Part shown: positions 38,002 to 47,142 of the stretch, one piece after another
Layout: every line of letters starts with the position of its first letter
Position numbering within the stretch: position 1 is the stretch's first letter
Assembly: GCF_014199915.1 (NCBI RefSeq)
Contig: NZ_JACHOO010000001.1
Span: forward strand, 558,001-622,000
Direction: 5' to 3'
Source: Prosthecomicrobium pneumaticum
Lineage (GTDB): Bacteria > Pseudomonadota > Alphaproteobacteria > Rhizobiales > Kaistiaceae
Length of the DNA: 64,000 bases
Translations under genes and position numbers: made by a program
Notes under the pieces: generated by a model
Seen by the model: the letters and a program-made list of their open reading frames with translations, nothing else
What the model was told of the DNA's origin: nothing
Database searches by the model: none

Positions 38002-38253
38002 ATGGTCGAAGTCGTCTCGAGCTCCGGCGGCCGCCGGCCGTTCTTCCGTCGCCGCAAGACCTGCCCGTTCTCGGGCGCCAACGCGCCGAAGATCGACTAC
38101 AAGGATGTGCGTCTGCTGCAGCGCTACATTTCCGAGCGCGGCAAGATCGTGCCGTCCCGGATCACCGCCGTGTCGGCGAAGAAGCAGCGCGAGCTCGCCC
38201 AGGCGATCAAGCGCGCCCGCTTCCTCGGCCTGCTGCCCTACGTGATCAAGTGA
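38002..38253 (+). CDS. rpsR: 30S ribosomal protein S18
   Basis: 83 residues with the usual [12 protein letters not shown] start and [21 protein letters not shown] core. It pairs with S6. It sits between rpsF and a DUF2232 membrane gene, as in other alphaproteobacteria. Confidence 0.98.
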   Translation: MVEVVSSSGGRRPFFRRRKTCPFSGANAPKIDYKDVRLLQRYISERGKIVPSRITAVSAKKQRELAQAIKRARFLGLLPYVIK

Positions 38254-38380
38254 CGACCGGCGGGCCGCTCGCCCGCCCTTGACAATGCGGACCGGCCGCC
38301 CGCCGGTCCGTTCTTCCTCGAGTTGGGGCCGGCGCGACCGGTCTCTAACCGCAGCGGACGCGCTCCGCCGGGACAGCGAC

Positions 38381-39322
38381 ATGACGAGACGAATCCTGAT
38401 CGGCCTCGGCGCGGGCCTCGCGAGCGCGCTGATGTTCATCGCGCCGGCCTTCGTGGCGCTGCTCGCGTTTCCGCTCTTCGTGCTCGCCGCCCTGCCCGTC
38501 GCGATCGCCGGCATCGGCTGGGGCACGTTCGCCGGGGCGCTCGCCGCGCTGTCCGCCGCCGCCATCCTCGGCGCCGCCTTCACGCCGCTCTCCGGCCTGA
38601 TCTTCCTCATCCTGTTCGGTGCCCCCTCCGCCTGGCTCGCCCATGCGGTCGGCCTGTCGCGCGCGACGGAGGACGGCCGCACCGAATGGTTTCCGCTCTC
38701 GGCGATCTTCTTCCGCGCCACCCTCGCCGCCGCCGCGGCGGTGATCGTCGCCGGGCTGCTGCTCGGCTATACGCCGGCCGCGGTCGAGGCGGCGATGACC
38801 GAGGCCTATCAGGCGCTGCGCTCCGGCGGGGCCGGAACCGAAGCGCCGGATCTCGCAACGGTCCAGCCGCTCATCGCGCTCAATGTCGCGATGCTGCCGG
38901 TGACGAGCGGCGCCTTCACCCTGCTCTCCCTCGTCCTGTCGCTCTGGCTCGGCGGCCGGATCATCCGCCGTTTCGGCCTTCTCGCCCGCCCCTGGCAGCC
39001 GCTCTCCGTCGCCTCGCTGCCGCCTCTCGCGGCGGCGCTCTTCGCGCTGTCGGCGGTCGCCGCGGCGATGGGCGGCACGCTCGGCCATGCGGCCGGCCCG
39101 GTCGCCGGCGCGCTCGGCGCCGCCTTCGCCCTTTCGGGCTATGGCGCGATGCATCTCGCCCTCACCGGCAGCGCGCTGCGCGTCGGCATGCTGCTCCTCC
39201 TCTACGCGCTCAGCCTCGTCTTCCTCCTGCCGATCCTCGTCATGGCGGCGATCGGGGTGGCGGACGCGCTGACGCAGTTCAAGGCCCGGCGCTACGCCGC
39301 GCTCTCCTCACACGACGGTTAA
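38381..39322 (+). CDS. DUF2232 family membrane protein
   Basis: 313 residues, almost all hydrophobic, with about eight membrane helices. The position between rpsR and rplI is conserved in alphaproteobacteria, and the protein matches the DUF2232 family in size and topology. Related proteins in other bacteria resemble the S component of ECF transporters. Substrate is unknown. ATG 38381 follows a region that the longer frame shares with the rpsR tail; the hydrophobic N-terminus starts there. Confidence 0.82.
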   Translation: MTRRILIGLGAGLASALMFIAPAFVALLAFPLFVLAALPVAIAGIGWGTFAGALAALSAAAILGAAFTPLSGLIFLILFGAPSAWLAHAVGLSRATEDGRTEWFPLSAIFFRATLAAAAAVIVAGLLLGYTPAAVEAAMTEAYQALRSGGAGTEAPDLATVQPLIALNVAMLPVTSGAFTLLSLVLSLWLGGRIIRRFGLLARPWQPLSVASLPPLAAALFALSAVAAAMGGTLGHAAGPVAGALGAAFALSGYGAMHLALTGSALRVGMLLLLYALSLVFLLPILVMAAIGVADALTQFKARRYAALSSHDG

Positions 39323-39340
39323 GGATCAAGGAGAACCCCG

Positions 39341-39898
39341 ATGGAAGTGATTCTGCTCGAACGCGTGGCCAAGCTCGGCCAGATGGGTGAGGTCGTCCGC
39401 GTTCGCGACGGCTTCGCCCGCAATTTCCTGCTGCCGCAGGGCAAGGCGCTGCGCGCCACCGAGGCCAACCGCAAGCGCTTCGAGAACGAGCGCCATCACC
39501 TCGAGGCGCGCAATCTCGAGCGCAAGAAGGATGCCGACAAGGTCGCCGCGGCGCTCAAGGGCGCCTCCTTCGTCGTCGTCCGCCAGGCGGGCGAGACCGG
39601 CCAGCTCTACGGCTCGGTCTCCTCGCGCGATCTCGCCGAGATCATGGCCGGCGAAGGCTTCTCGGTCGCCCGCAACCAGGTCGTGCTCGAGCAGCCGATC
39701 AAGACGATCGGCCTGCATTCGGTGGTGATCTCGCTCCATCCGGAAGTCGAGATCGCGGTGACCGTCAACGTCGCGCGGAGCGCCGACGAGGCGACCCGCC
39801 AGGCGCGCGGCGAGGATCTCACCCAGCGCGAGACCTTCGAACTCGAGCCGCTCGCCGAGGAGGACACCCTCGCGCTCGGCGACGACGAAGAGATCTGA
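39341..39898 (+). CDS. rplI: 50S ribosomal protein L9
   Basis: 185 residues, with [29 protein letters not shown] as the N-domain and a long central helix, then the C-domain. An acidic C-terminal tail of about 35 residues extends beyond the E. coli protein, as in relatives. AAGGAGA precedes the ATG. The operon ends in the terminator at 39936. Confidence 0.97.
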   Translation: MEVILLERVAKLGQMGEVVRVRDGFARNFLLPQGKALRATEANRKRFENERHHLEARNLERKKDADKVAAALKGASFVVVRQAGETGQLYGSVSSRDLAEIMAGEGFSVARNQVVLEQPIKTIGLHSVVISLHPEVEIAVTVNVARSADEATRQARGEDLTQRETFELEPLAEEDTLALGDDEEI

Positions 39899-39935
39899 CG
39901 GCCGGAAAGCCAAGGATTCCTTACGGTTTCCGCAG

Positions 39936-39970
39936 GCGGCGCACCATTCCGGTGGTGCGCCGCTTTTTTA
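39936..39970 (+). terminator. Intrinsic terminator of the rpsF-rplI operon
   Basis: An 11-bp perfect stem (39936-39946 with 39953-39963, loop of six) is followed by a run of seven T residues. It lies 38 bases after rplI and ends the ribosomal protein operon before the cyclopropane synthase gene. Confidence 0.92.
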
Positions 39971-39985
39971 TGTGATCTCAGGGCC

Positions 39986-40015
39986 TTGATGACACACGGA
40001 TTTCAGGACTAGGAT
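39986..40015 (+). promoter_or_regulatory. Candidate promoter of the CFA synthase gene
   Basis: TTGATG (39986-39991) and TAGGAT (40010-40015) lie 18 bases apart just beyond the rplI terminator and about 85 bases ahead of the ATG. Both boxes are imperfect; the assignment is tentative. Confidence 0.4.
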
Positions 40016-40100
40016 TTTGAATGAGGGTGCTGTCCGCGGCTGGCCGGCGCCCCGCCGGCAGCACGTCGCACCGGTGTTTCGAGGTGAAGTGGGGCTCGCC

Positions 40101-41363
40101 ATGAACCCGATTTTGGCGGGATATCTGCGCCGTATCGTTCGACGCGGTGCATTGGAAGTGGTCGATCCGGCGGGGAAGGTCGCCGTGTTCGGCGACGGCA
40201 GCGGCCAGAAAGTCCGGGTCCGCATCAAGGATGCGGCGACCGAGCGCGCCCTGACGGCCAATCCCGAGATGAAGCTCGGAGAGGCCTTCATGGACGGCGG
40301 TTTCGTCGTCGAGGAGGGCACGATCTATACCTTCCTCGAGACGGTGCTGCAGAACACCGGCGGTGCGAACCGGTCCTGGTGGATGGGCGCCATTCTCGCC
40401 TATCGCAACCTGACGCGAGTGTTCCGGCAGTGGAACAACCGCGCGGCGGCCCGGCGCAACGTCGCGCATCATTATGATCTCGACGGGCGGCTCTATTCGC
40501 TCTTCCTCGACAATGACCGGCAATATTCCTGCGCCTTCTACGAGAGCTCCGAATCGACGCTCGATGACGCGCAGCTCGCCAAGAAGCGCCATCTCGCGGC
40601 GAAGCTCGCTCTGTCGCCGGGCCAGAAGCTGCTCGACATCGGCTCGGGCTGGGGCGGCCTCGGCCTCTATCTGGCGAGCCAGGCGGATGTCGACGTCACC
40701 GGCGTGACGCTGTCGGAGGAGCAGCACAAGGTCTCGAACGCCCGCGCCGCCGAAATGGAGATGGCCGCGCGCGCGCGTTTTCTCCTCACCGACTACCGGG
40801 CGTTGACGCAGCGATTCGACCGTATCGTTTCGGTCGGCATGTTCGAACATGTCGGCCGGTTCCATTACGCCGAGTTCTTCAACAAGGTGCGCAATCTGCT
40901 CACCGATAGCGGCGTCATGGTGCTGCATTCGATCGGCCGGTTCGACGGGCCGTCGGAGACCAATTCCTGGGTGCAGAAATACATCTTCCCCGGCGGCTAC
41001 ATTCCGGCCCTCTCGGAGGTTCTGCCGGAGATCGAGAAGGCCGGCCTCCTCGTCACCGACATCGAGATCCTGCGGCTGCATTACGCCGAGACGCTGCGGG
41101 CCTGGCGCGACCGGTTCATGGCGCGGCGGGCCGAGGCGGCTGCGCTCTATGACGAGCGTTTCTGCCGGATGTGGGAGTTCTATCTCGCCGCCTCGGAAAC
41201 GGCCTTCCGTTACCAGGGCATGATGAACTTCCAGATCCAGATCACGCGCAACCAGCACGCTCTGCCGATGACGCGGGACTATATGTTCCGCGCCGAGGAA
41301 GCGCTGCGCGCCCGCGACAGCCGGGCGGGTCAGCGCCCTCCCCTGAAGATCGCCGGCGAATAA
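40101..41363 (+). CDS. cfa: Cyclopropane-fatty-acyl-phospholipid synthase
   Basis: 420 residues. The enzyme adds a methylene from SAM across double bonds of phospholipid acyl chains. All expected active-site residues are visible: Cys144 in Q-Y-S-C-A-F-Y, SAM motif L-L-D-I-G-S-G-W-G-G-L, the glutamate in M-F-E-H-V-G, the histidine in V-L-H-S-I-G, and the tyrosine in L-H-Y-A-E-T-L-R-A-W. ATG 40101 follows an AGGTGAAG-type site; a longer frame from 40017 has no family features. Placed between the rplI terminator and the DUF1501 gene, with which it converges across 3 bases. Confidence 0.94.
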   Translation: MNPILAGYLRRIVRRGALEVVDPAGKVAVFGDGSGQKVRVRIKDAATERALTANPEMKLGEAFMDGGFVVEEGTIYTFLETVLQNTGGANRSWWMGAILAYRNLTRVFRQWNNRAAARRNVAHHYDLDGRLYSLFLDNDRQYSCAFYESSESTLDDAQLAKKRHLAAKLALSPGQKLLDIGSGWGGLGLYLASQADVDVTGVTLSEEQHKVSNARAAEMEMAARARFLLTDYRALTQRFDRIVSVGMFEHVGRFHYAEFFNKVRNLLTDSGVMVLHSIGRFDGPSETNSWVQKYIFPGGYIPALSEVLPEIEKAGLLVTDIEILRLHYAETLRAWRDRFMARRAEAAALYDERFCRMWEFYLAASETAFRYQGMMNFQIQITRNQHALPMTRDYMFRAEEALRARDSRAGQRPPLKIAGE

Positions 41364-41366
41364 CGC

Positions 41367-42581
41367 TCACGCGACGAGACCGTCGATCGGCCTGACGCCG
41401 ATCGCATCGGGGAAGACCCGCGTCGCGAGCGTCCGCGCGTCGAGACCGAGATGGTCGCGCAACACGCCCATCAGCACGGCGCGCAGGTCAGTCGTCGGGG
41501 CGAGGTCGCGGCCCTGATAGAGCGCGGCCGTGGCGAGCCCCGGCCAGTCGGCGAGCACCCGCCCGCCGCGGACCGCGCCGCCGAAGAGCAGCGCCGTCGT
41601 CGCCGTGCCGTGGTCGGTGCCTTCCGTGCCGTTGATGCGGGCGGTGCGGCCGAACTCCGTCACCACGACGACGACCGTCTGCCGCCAGACGGGAGAGAGC
41701 CCGCCGGCGATGCCGTCGAGCGCCTGATCGAGCGCGCCGAGCAGCTTCGCCAGCCGCCCATCCTCGGCGCCTTCATTCGCATGGGTGTCCCAGCCGTCGA
41801 AGGAAAGCGCGGCGATGCGCGGCCCGCCATCCTCCGCGAGGAGGCGCGCCGCCCCCTCGGCGACGCGCCGGAAATTCGCCGCGAGGTCGGCGCCCCTCCC
41901 CTTCTCCATGCCGCCGGCGAGCGCGTCGACCTCCTGGCCTCGGGCGAAGGCGTCCGCGAGTTCGGGGTCGCTGTGGCGATAGAGGTCGAGAAGCCGCGCC
42001 GCGGTGTCGGCGCCGGCGGGCTTGTAGCCGGGCGGCGTCCAGGTCAGCACCGGCGCCGTGCCGCGCATGACGAGCGGCACGGTGGGCGACACGGCGAGGC
42101 CGCCCGGCGCCGCGCGCTCGGCGACCGGCAGCGCCGCGACCGCCCGGTTGAGCCAGCCGCTCGCCGAGAGCCGCGGTCCGCCCATTCCCGATTCGAGCAC
42201 GTCCTGGCCGTCGAAATGGGAGCGGTCGCGATAGGCGGTCGCCGCGGCGTGGACGAAGAGCGCCTCGCCGGCGCTGTAGCGGGCGTGGAGGCGCGGCATC
42301 GCGCCGTTGAGCGCGAAGAAGCCGTCGAGCGGCAGCACCTCGTCGGCCCGCAGCGCCCCCGCGCCACGGAGCGCGCCATAGTCGGGATCGCCGATCGGCG
42401 GCACGGCGGCGAGCCCGTCGAGCGCGCCGCGCAGGATGACGAGCAGGAAGCGCGGATCGGCCGGCGTCGCGGCGCGGGCATGGCCGGGGATCTGCGCCCA
42501 GGCGGCGAGGCCGCCGAGCGAGGCGAGAACGAGCCGCCGGCTCGGGCGGAAGAGCGGCGGATGGGCGGTGCCGTCGGTCAT
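41367..42581 (-). CDS. DUF1501 family protein, Tat-exported
   Basis: 404 residues. A twin-arginine signal is present (P-S-R-R-L-V-L-A-S-L-G-G-L, about 14-26). The family belongs to the sulfatase/alkaline phosphatase-like fold group; segments such as L-R-G-A-L-D-G-L, S-H-F-D-G-Q-D-V-L-E, S-F-D-G-W-D-T-H, V-V-V-T-E-F-G-R-T and G-T-D-H-G-T-A hold likely metal ligands. Function is unknown. It follows the DUF1800 gene by 2 bases; the pair is found together in many proteobacteria. Confidence 0.88.
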   Translation of the reverse strand: MTDGTAHPPLFRPSRRLVLASLGGLAAWAQIPGHARAATPADPRFLLVILRGALDGLAAVPPIGDPDYGALRGAGALRADEVLPLDGFFALNGAMPRLHARYSAGEALFVHAAATAYRDRSHFDGQDVLESGMGGPRLSASGWLNRAVAALPVAERAAPGGLAVSPTVPLVMRGTAPVLTWTPPGYKPAGADTAARLLDLYRHSDPELADAFARGQEVDALAGGMEKGRGADLAANFRRVAEGAARLLAEDGGPRIAALSFDGWDTHANEGAEDGRLAKLLGALDQALDGIAGGLSPVWRQTVVVVVTEFGRTARINGTEGTDHGTATTALLFGGAVRGGRVLADWPGLATAALYQGRDLAPTTDLRAVLMGVLRDHLGLDARTLATRVFPDAIGVRPIDGLVA

Positions 42582-42583
42582 CG

Positions 42584-43954
42584 TCAGCTCCTCTGGAATT
42601 CGGGGCTCATCAGCGCGAGCACGAAAGCCTGCCGCTCCGATTCGGCCCGCGCGATGGCGGTCGCGGTGTCGGCGGAGAGGGTCGCCCCGAAGATCGCCTG
42701 CGCCCAGTCGGCCGGCTCGTCGGCGATCGCCGCCCGGCCGGCGAGCCGCTCGGCGATCTCGAGCCGGGTGGTGATCGCGTCGGGCGCGAGCCAGGTCGCC
42801 CGGTCGTCGTGAAACCCCTCCGGCGATGGCGGGTCCCAGAGCGGCTGGCCGAGCGCCTGCAGCGCCCCGATCACCATTTGCGGCTCGACCTCCGCATCGA
42901 GCGCGCGGAGCGCCGACCAGATGAAGAGCTGCGGCGTCTTGAACTTGTCGCGGCCGGTCCAGGCCTCTTCGTCCTCGACGAGCGCCCGGGCGAGGGAAGC
43001 GAGATCGCCTCCGGTGTCGGTGAACCGGCCGGCGAGCCGCTCGACCAGCCCGGCCGGCGGATCGTCGGCGACGAAGGCGCGCGCGAATTTCAGCGCGATA
43101 TGGCGCGCCGTCTCCGGCCGGCCCGCGAGATCGCGCAGCACCGCTTCGCCCTGGTCGCGTCCCTCCTGCGCATAGCGCCGGCCGAGCACGGTCTGAGTCC
43201 CCGGCTCGTGCGCCCGCGCCTCGAATACGAAGCGCCCGGCATCCTCGGCCTCGACGTCGCGCACGAAGGACCAGCCGGTGAGGATCTTCGCGAGCGCGAC
43301 GACGTCGTCCTGCGTGTAGCCGCCGTCGCCCCCCACCGTGTGCAGTTCGAGCAGCTCGCGGGCGTGGTTCTCGTTGAGCCCCCTGTCGCGCCGCCGGCCG
43401 GCCGGCGAAGCGGGACCGACGGAGAGCACGTTGTCGAGCGAGACGAGCATCGCCGGATGGGTGGTGGCGGCGAGCAGCATGTCGCTGAAGCGGCCGAGCA
43501 CATGTGGCCGGATCGCCTCCCGCTCGAACGCGCCGGCGAGCCCGCGGACGAGCTCGCCCTTGCTCGCCTGAACGGCGAAATGATTGGCCCAGAACATGAC
43601 GAGCCGGTCGACGAAGCCGATCTGCGCCCGCCCCACGCGGTCGAGCCGGGCGGCGAGTTCGGCGCGATAGAGCCGGTGCGCCGCCGAGGGCCCGTTCTTC
43701 ATCGCCATGCCGGCGGCCCCCTCGGCCATCGCCGGCGCAGCTTCGGCGCGGCGCTCGGCGCGCGCCATCTGGTCGTCGCGCAGCGTGCCATAGGCGGCGC
43801 GCGAATCCGGCAGATCGCCGGCGAGCCGCAGCGCGGCGGGCGCGAGCTCGGCGACGAGCGCGGCGCGCATGTCGGCGGGGGCTCGCTCCATATCGTCGGG
43901 GCGCGGGCCGAGCCCGAAGCGGTGATAGGCGACGAAGGCGGCGTCTGCCGTCAT
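42584..43954 (-). CDS. DUF1800 family protein
   Basis: 456 residues. The family pattern is clear: A-Y-H-R-F-G-L-G-P-R-P-D near the start, V-M-F-W-A-N-H-F, L-N-E-N-H-A-R-E-L-L-E-L-H-T-V-G, G-Y-T-Q-D-D-V, and F-K-T-P-Q-L-F-I-W-S-A. No function is established; it is usually encoded next to a DUF1501 gene, as here. No signal peptide is evident, so it may be carried out with its Tat-exported partner or stay inside. Start at ATG 43954 is fixed by the conserved N-terminus. Confidence 0.88.
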   Translation of the reverse strand: MTADAAFVAYHRFGLGPRPDDMERAPADMRAALVAELAPAALRLAGDLPDSRAAYGTLRDDQMARAERRAEAAPAMAEGAAGMAMKNGPSAAHRLYRAELAARLDRVGRAQIGFVDRLVMFWANHFAVQASKGELVRGLAGAFEREAIRPHVLGRFSDMLLAATTHPAMLVSLDNVLSVGPASPAGRRRDRGLNENHARELLELHTVGGDGGYTQDDVVALAKILTGWSFVRDVEAEDAGRFVFEARAHEPGTQTVLGRRYAQEGRDQGEAVLRDLAGRPETARHIALKFARAFVADDPPAGLVERLAGRFTDTGGDLASLARALVEDEEAWTGRDKFKTPQLFIWSALRALDAEVEPQMVIGALQALGQPLWDPPSPEGFHDDRATWLAPDAITTRLEIAERLAGRAAIADEPADWAQAIFGATLSADTATAIARAESERQAFVLALMSPEFQRS

Positions 43955-44189
43955 GAGCAACTCCCATGTCGCGCGCCCCGCCACGCCGCGATGCGAGAGG
44001 AACGCGGCAGGGGCCGCCATCCGTCGCGGCGATCCATGTCGATTCCCTGCGGCACGGCGTCGTAAGATCGTCACAGGCAAGCCGGAAGCCGCGGTGAGTC
44101 TCCGCCTGTTGATTGCGGGATCGACGGGTGAAAAGCGCGGGCGGACCGGGCCGGCACGGGCTATGAAGGGTCCGGACGAGGACGAGACC

Positions 44190-45674
44190 ATGAACTTTCC
44201 GGCACGGGCGGTCGCCCCCGTCGACAGCTATCGACAGGTCCCCCACAACATCGAGGCGGAGCAGGCCCTGCTCGGCGCCATCCTCGTCAACAACGAGGCG
44301 TTCTATCGGGTCACCGATTTTCTCGAGCCCGATCATTTCTATGAGCCGATCCACCGCCGCATCTACGAAGTGACGGCGCAGATCATCCGCTCGAACAAGA
44401 TCGCCAATCCGGTCACGCTGAAGACGTTCCTGCCGGCCGATTTCGCGATCGGCGACCTCAACCTGCCGCAATATCTCGCCCGGCTGGCGGCCGAGGCGAC
44501 GACGATCATCAATGCCGAGGACTACGGCCGCACGGTCCACGATCTCGCGCTCCGCCGCTCGCTGATCGGCATCGGCGAGGACGTCGTCAACATCGCCTAT
44601 GACGCGCCGGTCGACATGCCGCCGCGCGCCCAGATCGAGGACGCCGAGCGGCGGCTCTTCGCGCTCGCCGAGACCGGGCGCTACGATGGCGGCTTCCACT
44701 CCTTCGAGGAGGCGCTGAAGAACGCCATCGACATGGCCTCCGCCGCCTATCAGCGCGACGGCCATCTGTCGGGCATCGCCACCGGCCTCGACGATCTCGA
44801 CCGCCAGATGGGCGGCCTGCAGCCCTCCGACCTGATCGTCCTCGCCGGCCGTCCGGCGATGGGCAAGACCTCGCTCGTCACCAACATCGCCTTCAACATC
44901 GCCAAGGCCTATCGCGGCGAGGTTCAGCCGGACGGCTCGATGAAGACGGTGAATGGCGGCATCGTCGGCTTCTTCAGCCTCGAAATGTCGGCCGAACAGC
45001 TCGCCACCCGCATCATCGCCGAACAGTCGGGCGTCTCCTCCTCGCATATCCGGCGCGGCTCGATCGACGAGCGGCAATTCGCGCAGGTGGTGACGGCGAG
45101 CCGCGAGATGGCCCGCATCCCGCTCTATATCGACCAGACCGGCGGCCTCTCGATCGCCCAGCTCGCCGCGCGCGCCCGCCGGCTGAAGCGCCAGCGCGGC
45201 CTCGACGTGCTGATCATCGACTACCTCCAGCTCCTCCAGGGCTCGGGCAAGCGCTCGTCCGACAGCCGCGTGCAGGAGATCACCGAGATCACCACCGGTC
45301 TGAAGGCGCTTGCGAAAGAGCTCGCCGTGCCGGTCATCGCCCTCTCCCAGCTCTCCCGCCAGGTCGAATCGCGCGACGACAAGCGGCCGCAGCTCTCCGA
45401 TCTTCGCGAATCGGGTTCGATCGAACAGGACGCCGACGTCGTCATGTTCGTCTATCGCGAGGAATACTATCTGAAGGGCAAGATGCCGAAGGAGGGCTCG
45501 GAGGAGTTCTTCAAGTGGCAGGCCGAGATGGAGCGCGTCGCCGGCGTCGCCGAGGTGATCATCGGCAAGCAGCGCCACGGCCCGACCGGCACGGTGCCGC
45601 TGCAGTTCGAGGCCGAGATCACGCGCTTCTCGAACCTCGCCCGCACCGACTACGTGCCGCCGAGCTACGAGTAA
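44190..45674 (+). CDS. dnaB: Replicative DNA helicase
   Basis: 494 residues, no intein. DnaB unwinds DNA 5' to 3' at the fork as a hexamer. The N-terminal domain (P-H-N-I-E-A-E-Q-A-L-L-G-A-I-L) is followed by the RecA-like domain with Walker A G-R-P-A-M-G-K-T-S, Walker B I-I-D-Y-L-Q-L-L, and S-R-Q-V-E-x-R-x-D-K-R-P. ATG 44190 gives a normal N-terminus and follows GAGGACGAG; ATG 44163 would add nine residues. In related genomes dnaB follows rplI and precedes alr and radA; here neither holds. Confidence 0.96.
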   Translation: MNFPARAVAPVDSYRQVPHNIEAEQALLGAILVNNEAFYRVTDFLEPDHFYEPIHRRIYEVTAQIIRSNKIANPVTLKTFLPADFAIGDLNLPQYLARLAAEATTIINAEDYGRTVHDLALRRSLIGIGEDVVNIAYDAPVDMPPRAQIEDAERRLFALAETGRYDGGFHSFEEALKNAIDMASAAYQRDGHLSGIATGLDDLDRQMGGLQPSDLIVLAGRPAMGKTSLVTNIAFNIAKAYRGEVQPDGSMKTVNGGIVGFFSLEMSAEQLATRIIAEQSGVSSSHIRRGSIDERQFAQVVTASREMARIPLYIDQTGGLSIAQLAARARRLKRQRGLDVLIIDYLQLLQGSGKRSSDSRVQEITEITTGLKALAKELAVPVIALSQLSRQVESRDDKRPQLSDLRESGSIEQDADVVMFVYREEYYLKGKMPKEGSEEFFKWQAEMERVAGVAEVIIGKQRHGPTGTVPLQFEAEITRFSNLARTDYVPPSYE

Positions 45675-46378
45675 GGCTCCGGTCCGTCCTCCGCCGTCCG
45701 CGCCGCCGCGTAGCGCGCCCGCGTCTCGGCATCGGGCGGATAGAGGCCGGGCAGCGGCACGCCGCGCTCGACCTCGGCGAGGATCCAGGCCTCGAGCCGC
45801 TCCTGCTCGACCGCGAGCATCGTCACCTCGTCGACCATCGCCTGCGGGATCACCACCGCGCCGTCGCCGTCCGCGACGATGATGTCGCCCGGCATCACCG
45901 CGACGCCGCCGCAGCCGATCGGCTCCTGCCAGCCGGCAAAGGTGAGCCCCGCCACCGAGGGTGGCGCCGCCGCGCCGCGGCAGAACACCGGCAGACCGGT
46001 CGCCCGCACGCCCGCCGCATCGCGCAGCACCCCGTCCGTCACCAGCCCGGCGACGCCGCGCTTGACCATCCGGGCGCACAGGATGTCGCCGAAGATACCG
46101 GCATCGGTGATCCCCATCGCGTCGGCGACGGCGACGGCCCCTTCCGGCATCGCCTCGATCGCGCCGCGGGTCGAATGCGGCGACGACCAGGATTCGGGCG
46201 TCGCGAGATCCTCGCGCGCCGGCACGAAGCGCAGCGTGAAGGCCGGCCCGACGATCCGCCCGCCCCCTCCCCCATCGAGCGGCATGGCGCCGCGAATCCA
46301 GACGTTCCGCAGCCCCTTCTTGAGCAGCACGGTTGTGAGCGTCGCCGTGGTGATCCGGCGCAGGATATCGAGGTTCAT
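45665..46378 (-). CDS. RraA family protein (possible oxaloacetate decarboxylase/aldolase)
   Basis: 237 residues. The RraA/HMG-aldolase fold is recognised by G-D-I-L-C-A-R-M, G-V-A-G-L-V-T-D-G-V-L-R-D and V-M-P-G-D-I-I-V-A-D-G-D-G-A-V-V-I-P. In the family the R-D pair after G-x-x-R-D binds substrate and magnesium. Some members are 4-hydroxy-4-methyl-2-oxoglutarate aldolases, others regulate RNase E; a metabolic role is more likely in alphaproteobacteria. The tail overlaps the dnaB tail by 10 bases. Confidence 0.86.
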   Translation of the reverse strand: MNLDILRRITTATLTTVLLKKGLRNVWIRGAMPLDGGGGGRIVGPAFTLRFVPAREDLATPESWSSPHSTRGAIEAMPEGAVAVADAMGITDAGIFGDILCARMVKRGVAGLVTDGVLRDAAGVRATGLPVFCRGAAAPPSVAGLTFAGWQEPIGCGGVAVMPGDIIVADGDGAVVIPQAMVDEVTMLAVEQERLEAWILAEVERGVPLPGLYPPDAETRARYAAARTAEDGPEPYS

Positions 46379-46475
46379 GGCGCCTTCCCGGCCCGTTCGC
46401 GTGACGCCTTTTGTCGCCGCAGCGCCGCCCGCGCACAAGAGCGAGGGCGCGCTTTCTTCATCGGCCAAGTGAAGG

Positions 46476-47142
46476 CCCTCACCCTGCCCTCTCCCGCTCG
46501 CGGGAGAGGGTGGCCCGGCCGGCGCTCTCATCCGTTTCCGCCCGCCGATCCGGTCGCGTCGTCCGGCAGCCACGCGACGGCCGGCGCCCCCTCTCCCGCT
46601 TGCGGGAGAGGGCTTCCGGCCTTGGCGTCGCAGGGAGCGCAAGCGACCGAGACGGTTAGGCCGGAAGGGTGAGGGTGGGTTCTTGCCTTCGCCGATCCGA
46701 AAGAAGGCCCTCACCCAACCTCTCCCGCGCCGCGGGAGAGGGGCTCGTCGCGCTTGCGGGAGAGGTGATCTGAGCTGCCGGTCGGGATTTCCTCTCCCGC
46801 CCGGCGGGAGAGGGCTTCCGGCCTTGGCGTCGCAGGACGCCGCAGGCGACCGAGACGGTTAGGCCGGAAGGGTGAGGGTGGGTTCCTGCCTTCGCCGATC
46901 CGAGAGAAGGCCCTCACCCAACCTCTCCCGCGCGGCGGGAGAGGGGCTCGTCGCGCTTGCGGGAGAGGTGATCCGAGCTGCCGGTCGGGATTCCCTCTCC
47001 CGCCCCGCGGGAGAGGGCTTCCGGCCTTGGCGTCGCAGGGAGCGCGAGCGGCCGAGACGGTCAGGCCGGAAGGGTGAGGGTGCGCCTTTCTTCATCGGCC
47101 AAGTGAAGGCCCTCACCTGCCCTCTCCCGGCGCGGGAGAGGG
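46476..47142 (+). repeat. Palindromic repeat block B, about 203-base tandem units
   Basis: Units starting at 46708 and 46911 repeat with a period of 203 bases, with partial copies before and after. Each has CTCTCCCGC...GCGGGAGAG hairpins and the large CTTCCGGCCT...AGGCCGGAAG stem ending in GGGTGAGGG, the same architecture as block A 10 kb away. Spacer sequences between hairpins differ from block A but are shared inside block B (for example the short hairpin run GCTTGCGGGAGAGGTGATC), so the blocks have been amplified locally. The block fills most of the gap between the RraA and porin genes. Confidence 0.85.

Noticed and set aside
41367-46436. Minus-strand open frame of 1689 codons
   Set aside because: It joins the real DUF1501 gene to antisense of DUF1800 and dnaB; high GC removes stop codons. 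Only the 3' end to 42581 has family features.
36764-47142. CRISPR array at the repeat blocks
   Set aside because: Units are about 205 bases, internally palindromic, not short repeats with unique spacers, and no cas genes are near.
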